Shown: positions 1 through 8,700, counted from the stretch's first letter. The stretch: 33,346 nucleotides of DNA from CAYFUF01 sp964394795 (GCA_964394795.1 CAYMYX010000014.1:1-33346); one strand, 5' to 3'. Notes: generated by a model not told the origin, from the letters alone. A program made the numbers and translations.

Positions 1-903
1 AAGGCGACGGGCAAGGAATTCGTCGTTCTTGAAAATGAATTTGCGGAAGAAAATGTCGATGGAAAAATCTTAGAACAAATCAATGAAAATGAACAGATGA
101 AAATCTGGGAACTCACCGAGGGCTGTATTTGCTGTTCCCTCAATTTGGACTTTACTTTCTCGGTTCTAACCATTGCAAATACCCTGAATCCTGAATATTT
201 GATTATCGAGCCTTCTGGTGTTGCTCAACCTAGCGCTATCATGGAAGCATTGGGGAAATTGACCTATGACAAGATTTCTATTCTGGCTCCCATTACGATA
301 GTGGATGCAAAAAACTATATGGCTCACAAAAGAGACTTCGCCAACTACTTCGAGGACCAGGTGCTGACGGCGGGAACTATTGTTCCTAGCAAGTGCGAGA
401 ATATGGACCCCAGTGAAATAGAAGCCATCCGTGAATCCCTCGATTTGGCTGACGATGTAGCCTTTATGCCTAACCATTACAGAGATTGGGATGAAGAAAC
501 TTGGCTCACATTGCTCAACAAGGAATTTACGGGAGATGACATCGTAGCCATCGGCACAAGATTCACCCAGAAGAATATCCAGAAAGAAGCGGATACCGAC
601 CTGACCACGTATGCCTTAAGTGTGGGAAATATCATCAACGTCGACATCCTCTATGACTTCATGGAAGACCTCCTCCATAAGGAATTTGGCGACATCATCC
701 GTGTGAAAGGCTTCGTCAAAATTGGTGATGAGGTCGTCCTCCTCGAACTCGTAGAAGACGAGTTCTCTATCATCGGATTGGGTAAAGAAAGTGAATTGAA
801 CGCTGCCTCCGATGAAGAGCAGGAGGTATCGCTAGATAAGTTGGTTTTCATCGGTAAAGACTTAAAGAAAGAGCTAATCGAACAGCGACTACAAAATAGC
901 TAA
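1..903 (+). CDS. CobW/P47K-family GTP-binding metallochaperone (5' end outside window)
   Basis: The reading frame is open from base 1, so the gene begins upstream; about 300 codons are visible. The CobW (COG0523) metal-binding motif GCICCSL is at about residue 41 of the visible part, preceded by the LENEF...VDG block and followed by IIEPSGVAQP, all typical of the GTPase domain. SKCENMD fills the place of the guanine-specificity NKxD motif. The P-loop must lie before the window. The C-terminal ~120 residues are divergent and acidic. Family members are G3E GTPases that deliver zinc, cobalt or other metals to target proteins; the metal and client cannot be told from this fragment. Its 3' end overlaps the convergent azlD by 15 bp, so no terminator separates them. 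Confidence 0.9.
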   Translation, partial: KATGKEFVVLENEFAEENVDGKILEQINENEQMKIWELTEGCICCSLNLDFTFSVLTIANTLNPEYLIIEPSGVAQPSAIMEALGKLTYDKISILAPITIVDAKNYMAHKRDFANYFEDQVLTAGTIVPSKCENMDPSEIEAIRESLDLADDVAFMPNHYRDWDEETWLTLLNKEFTGDDIVAIGTRFTQKNIQKEADTDLTTYALSVGNIINVDILYDFMEDLLHKEFGDIIRVKGFVKIGDEVVLLELVEDEFSIIGLGKESELNAASDEEQEVSLDKLVFIGKDLKKELIEQRLQNS

Positions 904-1194
904 CTCGATGAGAAATACCACGATGCAAGCGGATAGAGCTACAATCAGCAAACTCTTCTCCCGATAGGCTAAAAACAGAGCAACGACAAAGCCACCAATC
1001 GCCGAATACAGACTCCTGGTAGACTCCAATATCGAGGGAAAGACCAGGATGGACAGAGTCACATAAGGCGTATAAAACAAAAATGACCGGATAAAGTCGC
1101 TCTCCACCTTCTTACGAATTAAGGTGAGTGGCGCAAGCCGCATGAGGTAGGTGGTGAGGGCCATGGCCAGGATATATCCATACACACTATTCAT
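889..1194 (-). CDS. azlD: AzlD-family small subunit of branched-chain amino acid exporter
   Basis: A 101-residue protein with about four hydrophobic segments. The pattern MALTTYLMRLAPL near the N-terminus and the spacing of the helices match AzlD, the small partner of AzlC. The frame is open 12 codons further upstream, but the ATG at 1194 is chosen because it gives the usual AzlD length and overlaps the azlC stop by 8 bp, implying translational coupling. With AzlC it should form a membrane complex that exports branched-chain amino acids or analogues such as azaleucine; substrate specificity is inferred from the family only. Its 3' end overlaps the end of the facing CobW gene. Confidence 0.88.
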   Translation of the reverse strand: MNSVYGYILAMALTTYLMRLAPLTLIRKKVESDFIRSFLFYTPYVTLSILVFPSILESTRSLYSAIGGFVVALFLAYREKSLLIVALSACIVVFLIELAIL

Positions 1195-1897
1195 CTTTGC
1201 CCTCCTTGATCGGGAAAAAGTAAGCCGCAAAGCTGGTAATGATTAACGTCAAAATAATAAGCCTGATCCCCGGACTGATTTCTTTCACGACCGGCATCAC
1301 AGAAAACGTAAAGGATGCCACCATCGATGTGATGATCAGTCCTTTTAATATGTGATTTTCTTTGGAGGGCGGCACGATGATGGCAATTAGCATGCCGTAT
1401 AGAGCGATGCTTAGCGAGGCGACGACTCCTGCCGGTAGAATATCTCCAGAGATGACACCAAGAATCGTACCCAGCGTCCAACCCAAGATAGAAACCGTCA
1501 TCTGCCCATAGTGGTAGAAGGGGTTCAACTCCCCTGGATAAGCATTAGATAAAGCGAAGATTTCGTCGGTGACACCGAAAGCCATAACAGCCCGGTGCAA
1601 GATCGGCGTTTTCGGATTGATCTTCTGAGACAAAGCGGAGCTCATCAGAATATATCTTGAGTTGATGATCAATTGGGAAATAATCACTTCCGTTAATGCG
1701 GCATTGCTGGCAATGGATAAGAGACCGGCGAATTGACCTGCTGAAGTCAGGTTGGTCGCGGAAAGTAAGCCTGCTTCGAAGATGGTTAGACCGATGAGCT
1801 TTGCTTGTATGCCAAAGGAAAAGGACACGGCAAGGTAGCCGAGAAAGATGGGTATCCCGTCTTTCAATCCTTTTTTGTAGATTTCGTTAGCAGACAT
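1187..1897 (-). CDS. azlC: AzlC-family large subunit of branched-chain amino acid exporter
   Basis: A 236-residue integral membrane protein, the usual length for AzlC. It has the family's early block PIFLGYLAVSFSFG, the conserved AGQFAG and the helix INSRYILMSSALS, then paired hydrophobic helices to the C-terminus. The ATG at 1897 follows a consensus AGGAGG (in the complement at 1902-1907). It is the first gene of an azlC-azlD pair read leftward. It is expected to work in the cytoplasmic membrane as the main channel-forming subunit exporting branched-chain amino acids. No regulator (AzlB-like) is adjacent in the window. The upstream ~520 bp hold a dispersed repeat rather than another gene. 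Confidence 0.9.
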   Translation of the reverse strand: MSANEIYKKGLKDGIPIFLGYLAVSFSFGIQAKLIGLTIFEAGLLSATNLTSAGQFAGLLSIASNAALTEVIISQLIINSRYILMSSALSQKINPKTPILHRAVMAFGVTDEIFALSNAYPGELNPFYHYGQMTVSILGWTLGTILGVISGDILPAGVVASLSIALYGMLIAIIVPPSKENHILKGLIITSMVASFTFSVMPVVKEISPGIRLIILTLIITSFAAYFFPIKEGKDE

Positions 1898-1988
1898 CTT
1901 TGCCTCCTAGGTGTTGATGTAACTTTATTAAATATTAGGACTTAAGATATCATATTTTCAATCAACTTTCATTAGACTTTACCCCAAC

Positions 1989-2235
1989 AAAAGGGGCTGT
2001 TGCAAAATAGACCCTATAAAACAAAGAAGGACTTGGCAAATTACCAAGTCCTCTTTGTCTGCTGATATAATTGATGAGCCACAAACTAGTGAGATACAAC
2101 AAGACAAGAAAAGAGGGGCTTGGTCGCACTGCTTTTTTTGTTGTGGTTTTGGTAGACGGGTGGATGGCCCACGTTTTTCTATTCTTCATTCTTCCTCCTC
2201 AAATTTCCTTTTGCAGAGATTTCTGCAAAGGTATG
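1989..2235 (+). repeat. Dispersed intergenic repeat, copy 1 (degenerate)
   Basis: The head core at 2140-2174 contains GTTGTGGTTTTGG and GGTGGATGGCCCACGT, matching three other places in this window. About 150 bp to the left, 1989-2010 reads AAAAGGGGCTGTTGCAAAAT, which matches the inverted right end of copy 4. Two hairpins lie inside: 2022-2057 (arms with AGGACTTGG/CCAAGTCCT) and 2207-2231 (TTTGCAGA/TCTGCAAA). The ~52-bp body units seen in the other copies are missing, so this copy looks rearranged or decayed. It sits between the divergent azlC and pepA. From 2236 to 2367 I see only AT-rich sequence with no gene. Confidence 0.7.
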
Positions 2236-2367
2236 ATTATTAATTGTAAAGCAAGCCAGAAAATATTTCATATGCAAACGCAATAAATTTTAAAAATGTT
2301 TAAACTTTGTTAAACGTAGTGAATGGTCATGGCTTTTAATCGATAATAATTGATTGTCATCAACTCC

Positions 2368-2391
2368 CTAAATCTTAATTTAGGCTATAAT
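2368..2391 (+). promoter_or_regulatory. Possible pepA -10 box with an adjoining palindrome
   Basis: TATAAT at 2386-2391 lies 32 bp before the pepA start. No good -35 lies at the normal spacing. A perfect 6-bp inverted repeat CTAAAT-CTTA-ATTTAG (2368-2383) sits directly upstream, where a regulator could bind. The protein that might bind it is unknown. Confidence 0.4.
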
Positions 2392-2423
2392 AAGAAATAA
2401 TGTAAAACCAGAAAGGAGAAACA

Positions 2424-3863
2424 ATGGTTAAAGTAGATTTTTATAAAGAAGGCGGAGTGAAGGTCAACTTCGTCGAAAAGAAAAAAGATGAGGATAATAC
2501 ACCTGACCAAGGCGTGATGAAGAATCTCTTCTTTGATGGCAGTTTTGGCAAGATTTCTTATGTAGCTGACGGCGAAGGTGGCGTGAACTACCTAGTCGGG
2601 CTTGGCAAGTTAGACGAGTTTACCCTTATCGACTTGAGAACGCTTGGCTACAAGTTGGCCAAAGAATTGAAGCAAAACAAGGTAACCGAAGCAACGGTGG
2701 AAATGCCTGACCTTGGTTTCTGTCAGAGAAAGACTTCTATGGCTTTTGTGGAAGGGGTCATGAATATCGACTACCACTTCACCAAGAAGACAGAAGAGAA
2801 GAAAGACTACGACTTGACCTTGCACTATGTGCCTGACCATGGTCCAGAGGAAAAGCACTTGGAAGGGTTGAAGCGCGTTCAGGACCAATTGGAAGGTGTC
2901 TTCTTCGCCCGTGATTTGGTCAATGAGACCTCCAACATCATCTTCCCTGAGACTTTAGCTGACCGTGCACGCGACACCTTAGAGACTGTTGGCGTTGAAG
3001 TAACCATCTTGGACAAGGACCAAATCCATGACTTGCACATGGACGCCTTCCTTTCCGTTGCTAAGGGTTCGGACAACGACCCACGTTTCATCATCATGGA
3101 ATACAAGGGCGACCCTGATTCTGACGAAGTTACCGGTCTTGTCGGTAAAGGCCTAACTTACGATAGTGGTGGTTACTGCATTAAGCCGGGTCAAAGCATG
3201 GCTACCATGCACTCCGATATGGGTGGCGCTGGTACGGTCATCGGCACCATGTTAGCACTTGCTAAGGCTGAGGCGAAGGTTAACGTCACGGCTGTCGTTG
3301 CGGCTTGTGAAAACCTAGTATCAGGCCATGCCTTCAAAACCGGCGACATCATCGGTTCCATGTCTGGCAAAACCATCGAAGTCCTCAACACGGATGCTGA
3401 AGGTCGCTTGACGCTGGCGGATGCCCTCTACTACATCACCAGTGAGAAGAAGGTTGACCGTGTCATCGACTTGGCTACTTTGACCGGCGCAGCTTTGGTT
3501 GCTCTAGGTGAAGAGTACACCGCAGCAGTTACCAACAACAACGACTTCTACATGGAATTCCAAGAAGCTTGTGACGTTGCCGGCGAGAAGGTTTGGTTAA
3601 TGCCTAACGATAAGAAGTTTGCCAAGATGAACAAGAAGACGAAGGTTGCTGACCTCCTTAACTCCCCTGGCCGCATGGCTGGAACAGTTACTGCAGGCCT
3701 CTTCGTTGGCGAATTCCTCGCCGACGAAAATACTCCATGGTTGCATCTGGATATTGCCGGCACGGCTTTCTTAAGTAAGGCGAATGACTACCTTCCTGAA
3801 AGAGCTACAGGGGTCCATGTCAAGGCACTCTACAACCTCTTAAATCCTTTGGATGCTTGCTAG
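2424..3863 (+). CDS. pepA: M17-family leucyl aminopeptidase
   Basis: A 479-residue cytosolic aminopeptidase, normal for family M17, releasing N-terminal amino acids from peptides. The C-terminal catalytic domain is clear: the metal-binding K242 and D247 in GKGLTYDSGG, D265 in SDMGGAG, and D324 and E326 in the family signature NTDAEGRL (322-329). The N-terminal ~160 residues form the less conserved macrodomain-like part and look divergent. M17 enzymes are usually hexameric with two metals per subunit. The ATG follows AAAGGAG by a normal gap. It is a single-gene transcript bounded by a hairpin terminator just after the stop. The symbol pepA is by family; substrate preference is not determinable. 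Confidence 0.93.
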   Translation: MVKVDFYKEGGVKVNFVEKKKDEDNTPDQGVMKNLFFDGSFGKISYVADGEGGVNYLVGLGKLDEFTLIDLRTLGYKLAKELKQNKVTEATVEMPDLGFCQRKTSMAFVEGVMNIDYHFTKKTEEKKDYDLTLHYVPDHGPEEKHLEGLKRVQDQLEGVFFARDLVNETSNIIFPETLADRARDTLETVGVEVTILDKDQIHDLHMDAFLSVAKGSDNDPRFIIMEYKGDPDSDEVTGLVGKGLTYDSGGYCIKPGQSMATMHSDMGGAGTVIGTMLALAKAEAKVNVTAVVAACENLVSGHAFKTGDIIGSMSGKTIEVLNTDAEGRLTLADALYYITSEKKVDRVIDLATLTGAALVALGEEYTAAVTNNNDFYMEFQEACDVAGEKVWLMPNDKKFAKMNKKTKVADLLNSPGRMAGTVTAGLFVGEFLADENTPWLHLDIAGTAFLSKANDYLPERATGVHVKALYNLLNPLDAC

Positions 3864-3888
3864 ATTTAATAATCGAATAAGACACATG

Positions 3889-3922
3889 AAAGCTAACCTG
3901 AAGTTCGGGTTAGCTTTTTTTT
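3889..3922 (+). terminator. Intrinsic terminator of pepA
   Basis: AAGCTAACC and GGTTAGCTT form a 9-bp stem with an 8-nt loop, followed by a run of T. It begins 26 bp after the pepA stop. Confidence 0.9.
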
Positions 3923-3934
3923 GCTTTCGCTTAG

Positions 3935-3968
3935 GCAAAAAAAAGAGAGCCCCGAAGGACTCTCTCTT
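3935..3968 (-). terminator. Intrinsic terminator of the wall-hydrolase remnant
   Basis: Read leftward, AGAGAGTCC-TTCG-GGGCTCTCT forms a stable UUCG-loop hairpin (one G-T pair) followed by eight T. It lies 10 bp past the stop of the minus-strand hydrolase gene. Confidence 0.88.
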
Positions 3969-3978
3969 TAGGTGTTAA

Positions 3979-4941
3979 CTAGTACAATCTCTTGGCTAAT
4001 GGTCGTAAGCCATATCCCCAGTTGTAGGTAACCTCAGATACTGGCTCGATTGAATAGCCGTGTCTGCCTGCACTATGCAATAGATAATGAACACCGTTAT
4101 TTTGTCCAGCGTACATGGTCGTATGGTTTGCCCAGTTGTTATCGCTATGATAATACGAATAGTATGGGTCATAACCAAAGAAGACATCTCCTGCTTGTAA
4201 CAAATCTAAGTTGCCGCCAAAGTAGAATTCACCAACGTGGTAGTTAAGTTGATCATTAACCATGGCATAACCTAAGTCATAGGTGTTGAAACCATTGTAC
4301 TTGTAGTTTGGATCGTAATTCGCAGGCATGTTGTCTGCCGTTGGTCCAGGGAACTCAATACCGAATGTAGTGAGAATATCATAAGCTGCACCAGAGCAGT
4401 AAACACCGATATGGTTTGCTAGATCATGGCCATACCACCAGAATGGAACATCTTCAAAGCGTAATCCGTAGTTGATTAAGTGTTGTCCGCGTGTTTGTTG
4501 TTCCCAGTCTGCGTCATTTAACCATGCATTAGATAATTCATATTGAGTAGGTCCGTAGAAATATAACTGTCTGAATGGCTTACCGTTGGTGAAGTTCTTT
4601 ACAGCACCGGTCTCTAAGTTACCATTCCACTTGTTAAAGCTGTAAATTCCATCGCCTGTGGACTTCACACCTGTGTACATATTGCGATAGATAGGATCGA
4701 AGTAGTAGATGCTTCCATCAATCGTGTGCCATCCCTGTGAGTCACCCTTGTGGATAGTGAAATAGTGCCACATATTGGAGACACCTTCACCGGGAACGAA
4801 GGACTCTGTTGGAACGTATTGCCATCCCAATGCTAAAGTACCCGTTGAGCGGAACCAGTAGATGTTTTCGCCGCCGTATGGCCCTACTTCTGTCTCATAT
4901 CCATCGTCATTACGTCCGATGGAAAGTGGGGTTTGGTGATC
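3979..4941 (-). pseudogene. 5'-truncated NlpC/P60-type cell-wall hydrolase with wall-binding repeats
   Basis: The frame reads from an in-frame stop at 4966-4968 down to TAG at 3979-3981 with no ATG, ribosome-binding site or signal peptide at its start; only an internal TTG (4830) could begin a 283-residue protein. The first ~100 readable residues are choline/glucan-binding-type repeats (GENIYWFRSTGTLALGW, then DGSIYYFD and GDGIYSF). The C-terminal half looks like NlpC/P60 peptidase: nucleophile Cys in GVYCSGAAYDIL, then LLQAGDVFFG and the His in ANHTTMYAG. The intact protein would be secreted and cut peptidoglycan peptides. Recognisable coding sequence stops where dispersed repeat copy 2 begins (about 4942), so the repeat or a linked deletion removed the promoter and export signal. 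Family assignment is good; loss of function is inferred. Confidence 0.75.
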
Positions 4942-5362
4942 TGTTTTTCTGTTGTGGTTTTGGGGTCAGGTGGATGGCCCACGTGGTTTTGGGTTGGAAC
5001 TTCCTCGGGGGAAATGTTTGTATGGCCTGATATAAAACATAAATATATATTTCAAAAAAATGTTTTATAAAATTTGGAAGGCAATAAATCATTTTAGGAG
5101 AATTTGAAAAAATGTTTTATTAAGTCATTTGGAAGACGTGAGCTGACTTGAAATCTATTGCATTGTCTAGGCATCTTGTGAAGTGTTCCCCATTTGGTAT
5201 ATAAACGGGGTGAAAGTCTATATACCAAAATGAAGAAAAGTTGATTTGGTATATAAGTCATAGTGGTATCCATACAAAATAGAAAATCGCAGTTCTGTAG
5301 GTTATCACCCTAAAAAGAAGGGGCTGTGTCAGAATGACTAAACATTCTGACACAGCCCTTCC
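4942..5362 (+). repeat. Dispersed intergenic repeat, copy 2 (complete-looking)
   Basis: The head core is at 4951-4984. It is followed by a stretch shared closely with copy 3 (GGTTTTGGGTTGGAACT, then GGGGGAAATGTTTGTATGG). The body has two ~52-55-bp units starting near 5036 and 5088, the first with the dyad ATAAAACAT/ATGTTTTAT. Next comes a stretch shared with copy 3 (CTATTGCATTG), then a one-and-a-half-unit block of the copy-4 type, with a complete 52-bp unit at 5222-5273 carrying ATACCAAA/TTTGGTAT. It ends in a strong hairpin at 5321-5358. No protein-coding capacity is evident. It fills the gap between the hydrolase remnant and the oxidoreductase gene. Confidence 0.8.
5318..5360 (-). terminator. 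Repeat-tail hairpin, likely terminator of the oxidoreductase gene
   Basis: A perfect 16-bp stem (GGGCTGTGTCAGAATG at 5321-5336 with its complement at 5343-5358, 6-nt loop). Read leftward it is followed by CTTCTTTTTA. It begins about 35 bp past the stop of the minus-strand gene at 5395-6399. Confidence 0.7.
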
Positions 5363-5394
5363 TTTGTATTAAAAATAATTCTTTTCGTATTTAT

Positions 5395-6399
5395 CTATTT
5401 CTCAAACGCCTCATCAGCCCAATGGGCATCCTTCAATATGGCCCGACCCACGCCAACCATATCCGCATAGTCATCTTCCAGAACTTTATTCGCAGCATCT
5501 AGCGTCTTGACTCCTCCTGTTAGAATAACCGGCGCTTTAATCGTACCGTCCTCTTTGAGGGCCATACTCGCGTCCCTAAAATATCCCGCACCTTCAAGTC
5601 TAGCTGTGGTGTAACCAAAGATACCTCCCGTGATATGGATGTAATCAATATAGGAATCTAGGTGGCGAACCGCTCTCACTCCATCTTCTACGCTTGAACC
5701 ACCCAGCTTGTAATCGCAAGCTCCCAGGCGGAGACCAACGATAAAGTCATCGCTGACTACTCGGCGGATGGCCTGTAAAACTTCCTTGTGGAAACGGACT
5801 CTACTTTGGATTTGGGAGGTGCCGTATTCATCGACTCGCTTATTGGTCAATGGTGAATAGAACTGGTTAAGCAGATAGCCATGAGCCGAGTGAACCTCGA
5901 CGCCGTCAAAGCCTGCCTGTTCTGCCCTCTTCGCTGCTTGAGCAAATAGCTGAACAATCTCGTCGATTCCTTCCTTCGTTAGCGCCTCGGCTTCGGAAAG
6001 TCTGAATTTTTCAACAGCCGGATGGTCAACAGCAGAAGGTCCGACGGGGTTCATCCCCGTCGTTTCCTCATTGGTTCGTGAACCCGCGTGGTTAATTTGA
6101 ATAATTGCCGTAGAGCCTGACTGCTTAATCGTTCTCGCTAATTTAGTCAGTCCCTCGATGGTTGAATCATCAGCGATGGACATCTGGTTTAGACTTGCCT
6201 TACCCTGCTGAGTTATGTAGGCATGCTCTGTGATGATCATTCCAATGTGACCTGACTTTGCCCTGTCATCATAATAGTTGATCAAATCTTCTGTGATGAT
6301 ACCGTCCTCTTTACAATTAGATGTCGCCATGGGCGGCATGACTAAACGATTCTTTATCTCGGTGCTTCTGATTTTAATGTTTTCTTTTAATTTGGCCAT
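5395..6399 (-). CDS. NADH:flavin oxidoreductase, old yellow enzyme family
   Basis: A 334-residue single-domain TIM-barrel flavoprotein. Family landmarks are NRLVMPPMAT near the N-terminus, IQINHAGSRT, GFDGVEVHSAHGYLLNQF (FMN and active-site region), SPLTNKRVDEYG, and the C-terminal VILTGGVKT plus VGVGRAIL phosphate-binding segments. There is no C-terminal FeS or FAD/NAD domain, so it belongs to the short YqjM/OYE-like group and not to the 2,4-dienoyl-CoA reductases. Such enzymes reduce activated alkenes using NAD(P)H; the physiological substrate is unknown. The ATG at 6399 has a GAGG-type ribosome-binding site. It is preceded by the DUF438 gene, from which a terminator separates it. Confidence 0.9.
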   Translation of the reverse strand: MAKLKENIKIRSTEIKNRLVMPPMATSNCKEDGIITEDLINYYDDRAKSGHIGMIITEHAYITQQGKASLNQMSIADDSTIEGLTKLARTIKQSGSTAIIQINHAGSRTNEETTGMNPVGPSAVDHPAVEKFRLSEAEALTKEGIDEIVQLFAQAAKRAEQAGFDGVEVHSAHGYLLNQFYSPLTNKRVDEYGTSQIQSRVRFHKEVLQAIRRVVSDDFIVGLRLGACDYKLGGSSVEDGVRAVRHLDSYIDYIHITGGIFGYTTARLEGAGYFRDASMALKEDGTIKAPVILTGGVKTLDAANKVLEDDYADMVGVGRAILKDAHWADEAFEK

Positions 6400-6476
6400 T
6401 GTATTCCTCGCTTTACTGTTTAATTAACGAACTCTAATTTACTCTAATCATACCAAATATCCTCTAGTTCCGATAT

Positions 6477-6510
6477 AAAAAGAGACCAGCTTACCATGAA
6501 GCGGGTCTCT
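6477..6510 (-). terminator. Intrinsic terminator of the DUF438 gene
   Basis: A 12-bp stem with one mismatch (AGAGACCAGCTT against AAGCGGGTCTCT), followed by T residues when read leftward, 13 bp past the stop at 6523. Confidence 0.8.
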
Positions 6511-6522
6511 TGGTTTTATCTC

Positions 6523-7779
6523 TTACTTGCCAGGTTTAAAACGCTCATCCTCAAAAATCTCTCTCAAGTACTCGATATCTTCAGTAAGCTCAAGCGTTCC
6601 AACATACTCTTTATCCCTATTGAATACTGCAAGGTAGCGAACGTAGACGAGCTCGTCGCCACGTCGGAAGAAACGTCTCTCGGAAGTTCTCTTTCCACTC
6701 TTGAAGTCTTCTAGGAGCTGTTCGACAACTGGGTGAGACTTAGGTGGATGGCAAAGCATGACGTCACGGCCAACGGTGGTTCGTGGACGCTTGAAGATCA
6801 TATGATCACTCTCGGAGAAGAAGCGGACCTTGTCGTCTTTGCCGATAAACGTGAAGTCTACTTCACTGGCGTCGATAGCGGAACGAAGTTCGTCGACTGT
6901 CATGATGCCATTGCCGTCAAAGGAAACCCAGCCCTCTTTCAGTGGGTTATCTTGGCTAGCGGTTGGTGAGCTAGGAGCATCAACGAGACCGGCCTTCTTG
7001 ACTTCCGTAATCAACTCGTCGTTGTGGGCAATCCATCCATCGATATCTTCGCGTCTTGCACCGTCGAAATCATTGAAGACATAGTCATAGTCTTCGCCGC
7101 CCTTGGCAACGGACAACCAACCTTCAGCATCGATATTTTCGATAAGCATTGGCATGAGGATGCGCTCTTCTTTGGTTTGCATCTCCTCAAGTTGCGTTAG
7201 GTAGTCTTCGCCTGCCTCGACAGAAGTAGATCCCTCAAGAAGTTCTTGCTTCCATGCCTTTCGAGCATCGCGGATTTCGTCGTCGACTCCCCACATGACC
7301 TTTGGTGGAGCTGTAATGCCGTTTTCTTCGAGGAAGGGGAACATGAGATTTTCTTTACGGTCGTAGTGAAGGTCCCAAGCGGCTAACTTGTCGACTCCTT
7401 CAAGTAAGGCTTCGCGATTGTCTTCCGGATTTGCTTTAAAGGATTCTAACAAAGGCTTGAACTCGTTGTCCAAATAGGAACGAAGACCTTCAATTTCCTT
7501 GACGAAAACGTAAGCTGGGTGGCCTTCCTGATTGGTTACACCGGTTGGGTCCGGTTGAACGATTTGGTCGAGGACGACGCCTGCGTGCATGCTGCATAGC
7601 CCTTGGATTTCTTTAGGATTGATGCCTTCTTCAATCAAGGCTGACTCTGCCCTGCCTAGTTCATCCGCGCTGACTTCTTCCAAAAGAGTGCGAAGTTCCT
7701 GCTGTGCTCCCTCTCTGTCTCCGTCTTCATGGAGGCTGCGCAATACGGTTTTTAACTTTTCTTCACGATTCATTGTCAT
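6523..7779 (-). CDS. DUF438 / hemerythrin-like / PAS domain protein
   Basis: A 418-residue soluble protein with three parts. Residues ~1-75 form the helical DUF438 domain (KLKTVLRSLHEDGD... IQGLCSMHAG). Residues ~85-235 resemble an HHE hemerythrin bundle: LHYDRKENLMFPFLE gives the His/Glu diiron ligands and EERILMPMLIENI the last helix. Residues ~285-415 form a PAS domain of the type that follows DUF438 (DFTFIGKDDKVRFFSES, VGRDVMLCHPP, YVRYLAVFNRDKEYVGTLE). The family is common in anaerobic Firmicutes and is thought to sense or handle O2, NO or iron, but its function is not settled. The ATG lies 7 nt after AAAGGAG. The long acidic tail and lack of membrane segments suggest a cytosolic sensor. 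It is transcribed alone. Confidence 0.88.
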   Translation of the reverse strand: MTMNREEKLKTVLRSLHEDGDREGAQQELRTLLEEVSADELGRAESALIEEGINPKEIQGLCSMHAGVVLDQIVQPDPTGVTNQEGHPAYVFVKEIEGLRSYLDNEFKPLLESFKANPEDNREALLEGVDKLAAWDLHYDRKENLMFPFLEENGITAPPKVMWGVDDEIRDARKAWKQELLEGSTSVEAGEDYLTQLEEMQTKEERILMPMLIENIDAEGWLSVAKGGEDYDYVFNDFDGARREDIDGWIAHNDELITEVKKAGLVDAPSSPTASQDNPLKEGWVSFDGNGIMTVDELRSAIDASEVDFTFIGKDDKVRFFSESDHMIFKRPRTTVGRDVMLCHPPKSHPVVEQLLEDFKSGKRTSERRFFRRGDELVYVRYLAVFNRDKEYVGTLELTEDIEYLREIFEDERFKPGK

Positions 7780-7883
7780 TTTTGGCTCCTTTATGATTTA
7801 TGGCTGCGTCTCTCGCTTGCCTTATTTTACTCTTTTACTTTAGCAAAATCGGGGGCCATGTAAATTGATTTACATCACAACTT

Positions 7884-8700
7884 TTATATAATTTCGTCAC
7901 TGTTTTCATCATTATCCGGCCACTCATTAGTCAATATCGGCAGTATCGATTCCAACAGCTCCACATCTTCCCAAATGATGATGGCGAGCCCCTTCCGCGC
8001 TCTCGTTATCCCCTGATAGAGCATCTGAGTGTAGAGGAAATCTGCGTTGACGGTAGATTCCGCTCGCAGGAGATTATCTTCGTAATAGAAAATATCGCTG
8101 AGAACCATAACCACTTGATCAAACTCTTGACCAATCACCGAGTAGCTGTCATACCTGCTAGGCAGCTGGGCAAAGTAATCGGTTTCGTCGTCTCGCTTCG
8201 TCACGTAGTTGATAAAGGTGTAGCCTCGTCAGGGCGCGGTTAAGTCGCTGCAAACCATAAGGAAGATCGCCGCAGTGAATCATGAGGGTAGGATATTCCC
8301 GGGCAAACTCCAAGGCAATGTCGTAAAGGAGAAGGGACTTCCCCGTCCCTGGTCGACCCTTGATGCCGATGAAGAGGGCTTTTCGAGCATCGTGATCCAA
8401 GGCCATAATTTCCCGCTTAATAAATTGCTGATGGGAAGTCAGGAAATATTCATGATTGAGGAAACGTTCCGGTGTCGTGATGGGTGAAATGAGAAAATTG
8501 CTTGGGCTAAAAAGATTGTCCAGGTCGTCGGTTTCGATTTCGCCTTGCATTTTCATGGCCCCCGCTAGAACGGAGAAGCTAACCTCCTCGATGTTATCGT
8601 TGTGGAGGCGGTAGAGGCGGTTCGACAGCTGTTGTTCCATTTCATTCATCAGGCGCCAATCGGGAACACGGGTCACCGAGTAGATGTTTACTGCTTTCAT
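7884..8700 (-). pseudogene. DUF2075-type ATPase with internal deletion and frameshift
   Basis: Two pieces of one gene read leftward in different frames. The first (8700 to about 8240) contains NIYSVTRVPDWRLMNEMEQQ and the Walker A motif GIKGRPGTGKSLLLYDIA, ending near GDLPYGLQRLNRAL. The second, about 8228 to 7884, begins GYTFINYV and has the C-terminal helicase-like block YDSYSVIGQEFDQVVMVL and LYQGITRARKGLAIII. The DEAQ Walker B region and everything between, probably 150-250 residues, is missing, and the join shifts the frame, so the first frame stops at 8158. Family members are schlafen-like or superfamily-1-type ATPases of unclear function, sometimes linked to defence. This copy is very probably non-functional. 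Confidence 0.75.

Noticed and set aside
1989..2010. Intact insertion sequence (GGGGCTGTTGCAAAA-type ends)
   Set aside because: The ends look like IS terminal repeats, but no transposase or transposase fragment is present anywhere in the window.
4809..5092. Small proteins sharing a TWAIHLTPKPQQK-like stretch (also near 2000-2190, 13730-14065 and 32804-33022)
   Set aside because: The shared peptide is only the reverse translation of the DNA head of the repeat family; these frames lack ribosome-binding sites and are broken differently in each copy.
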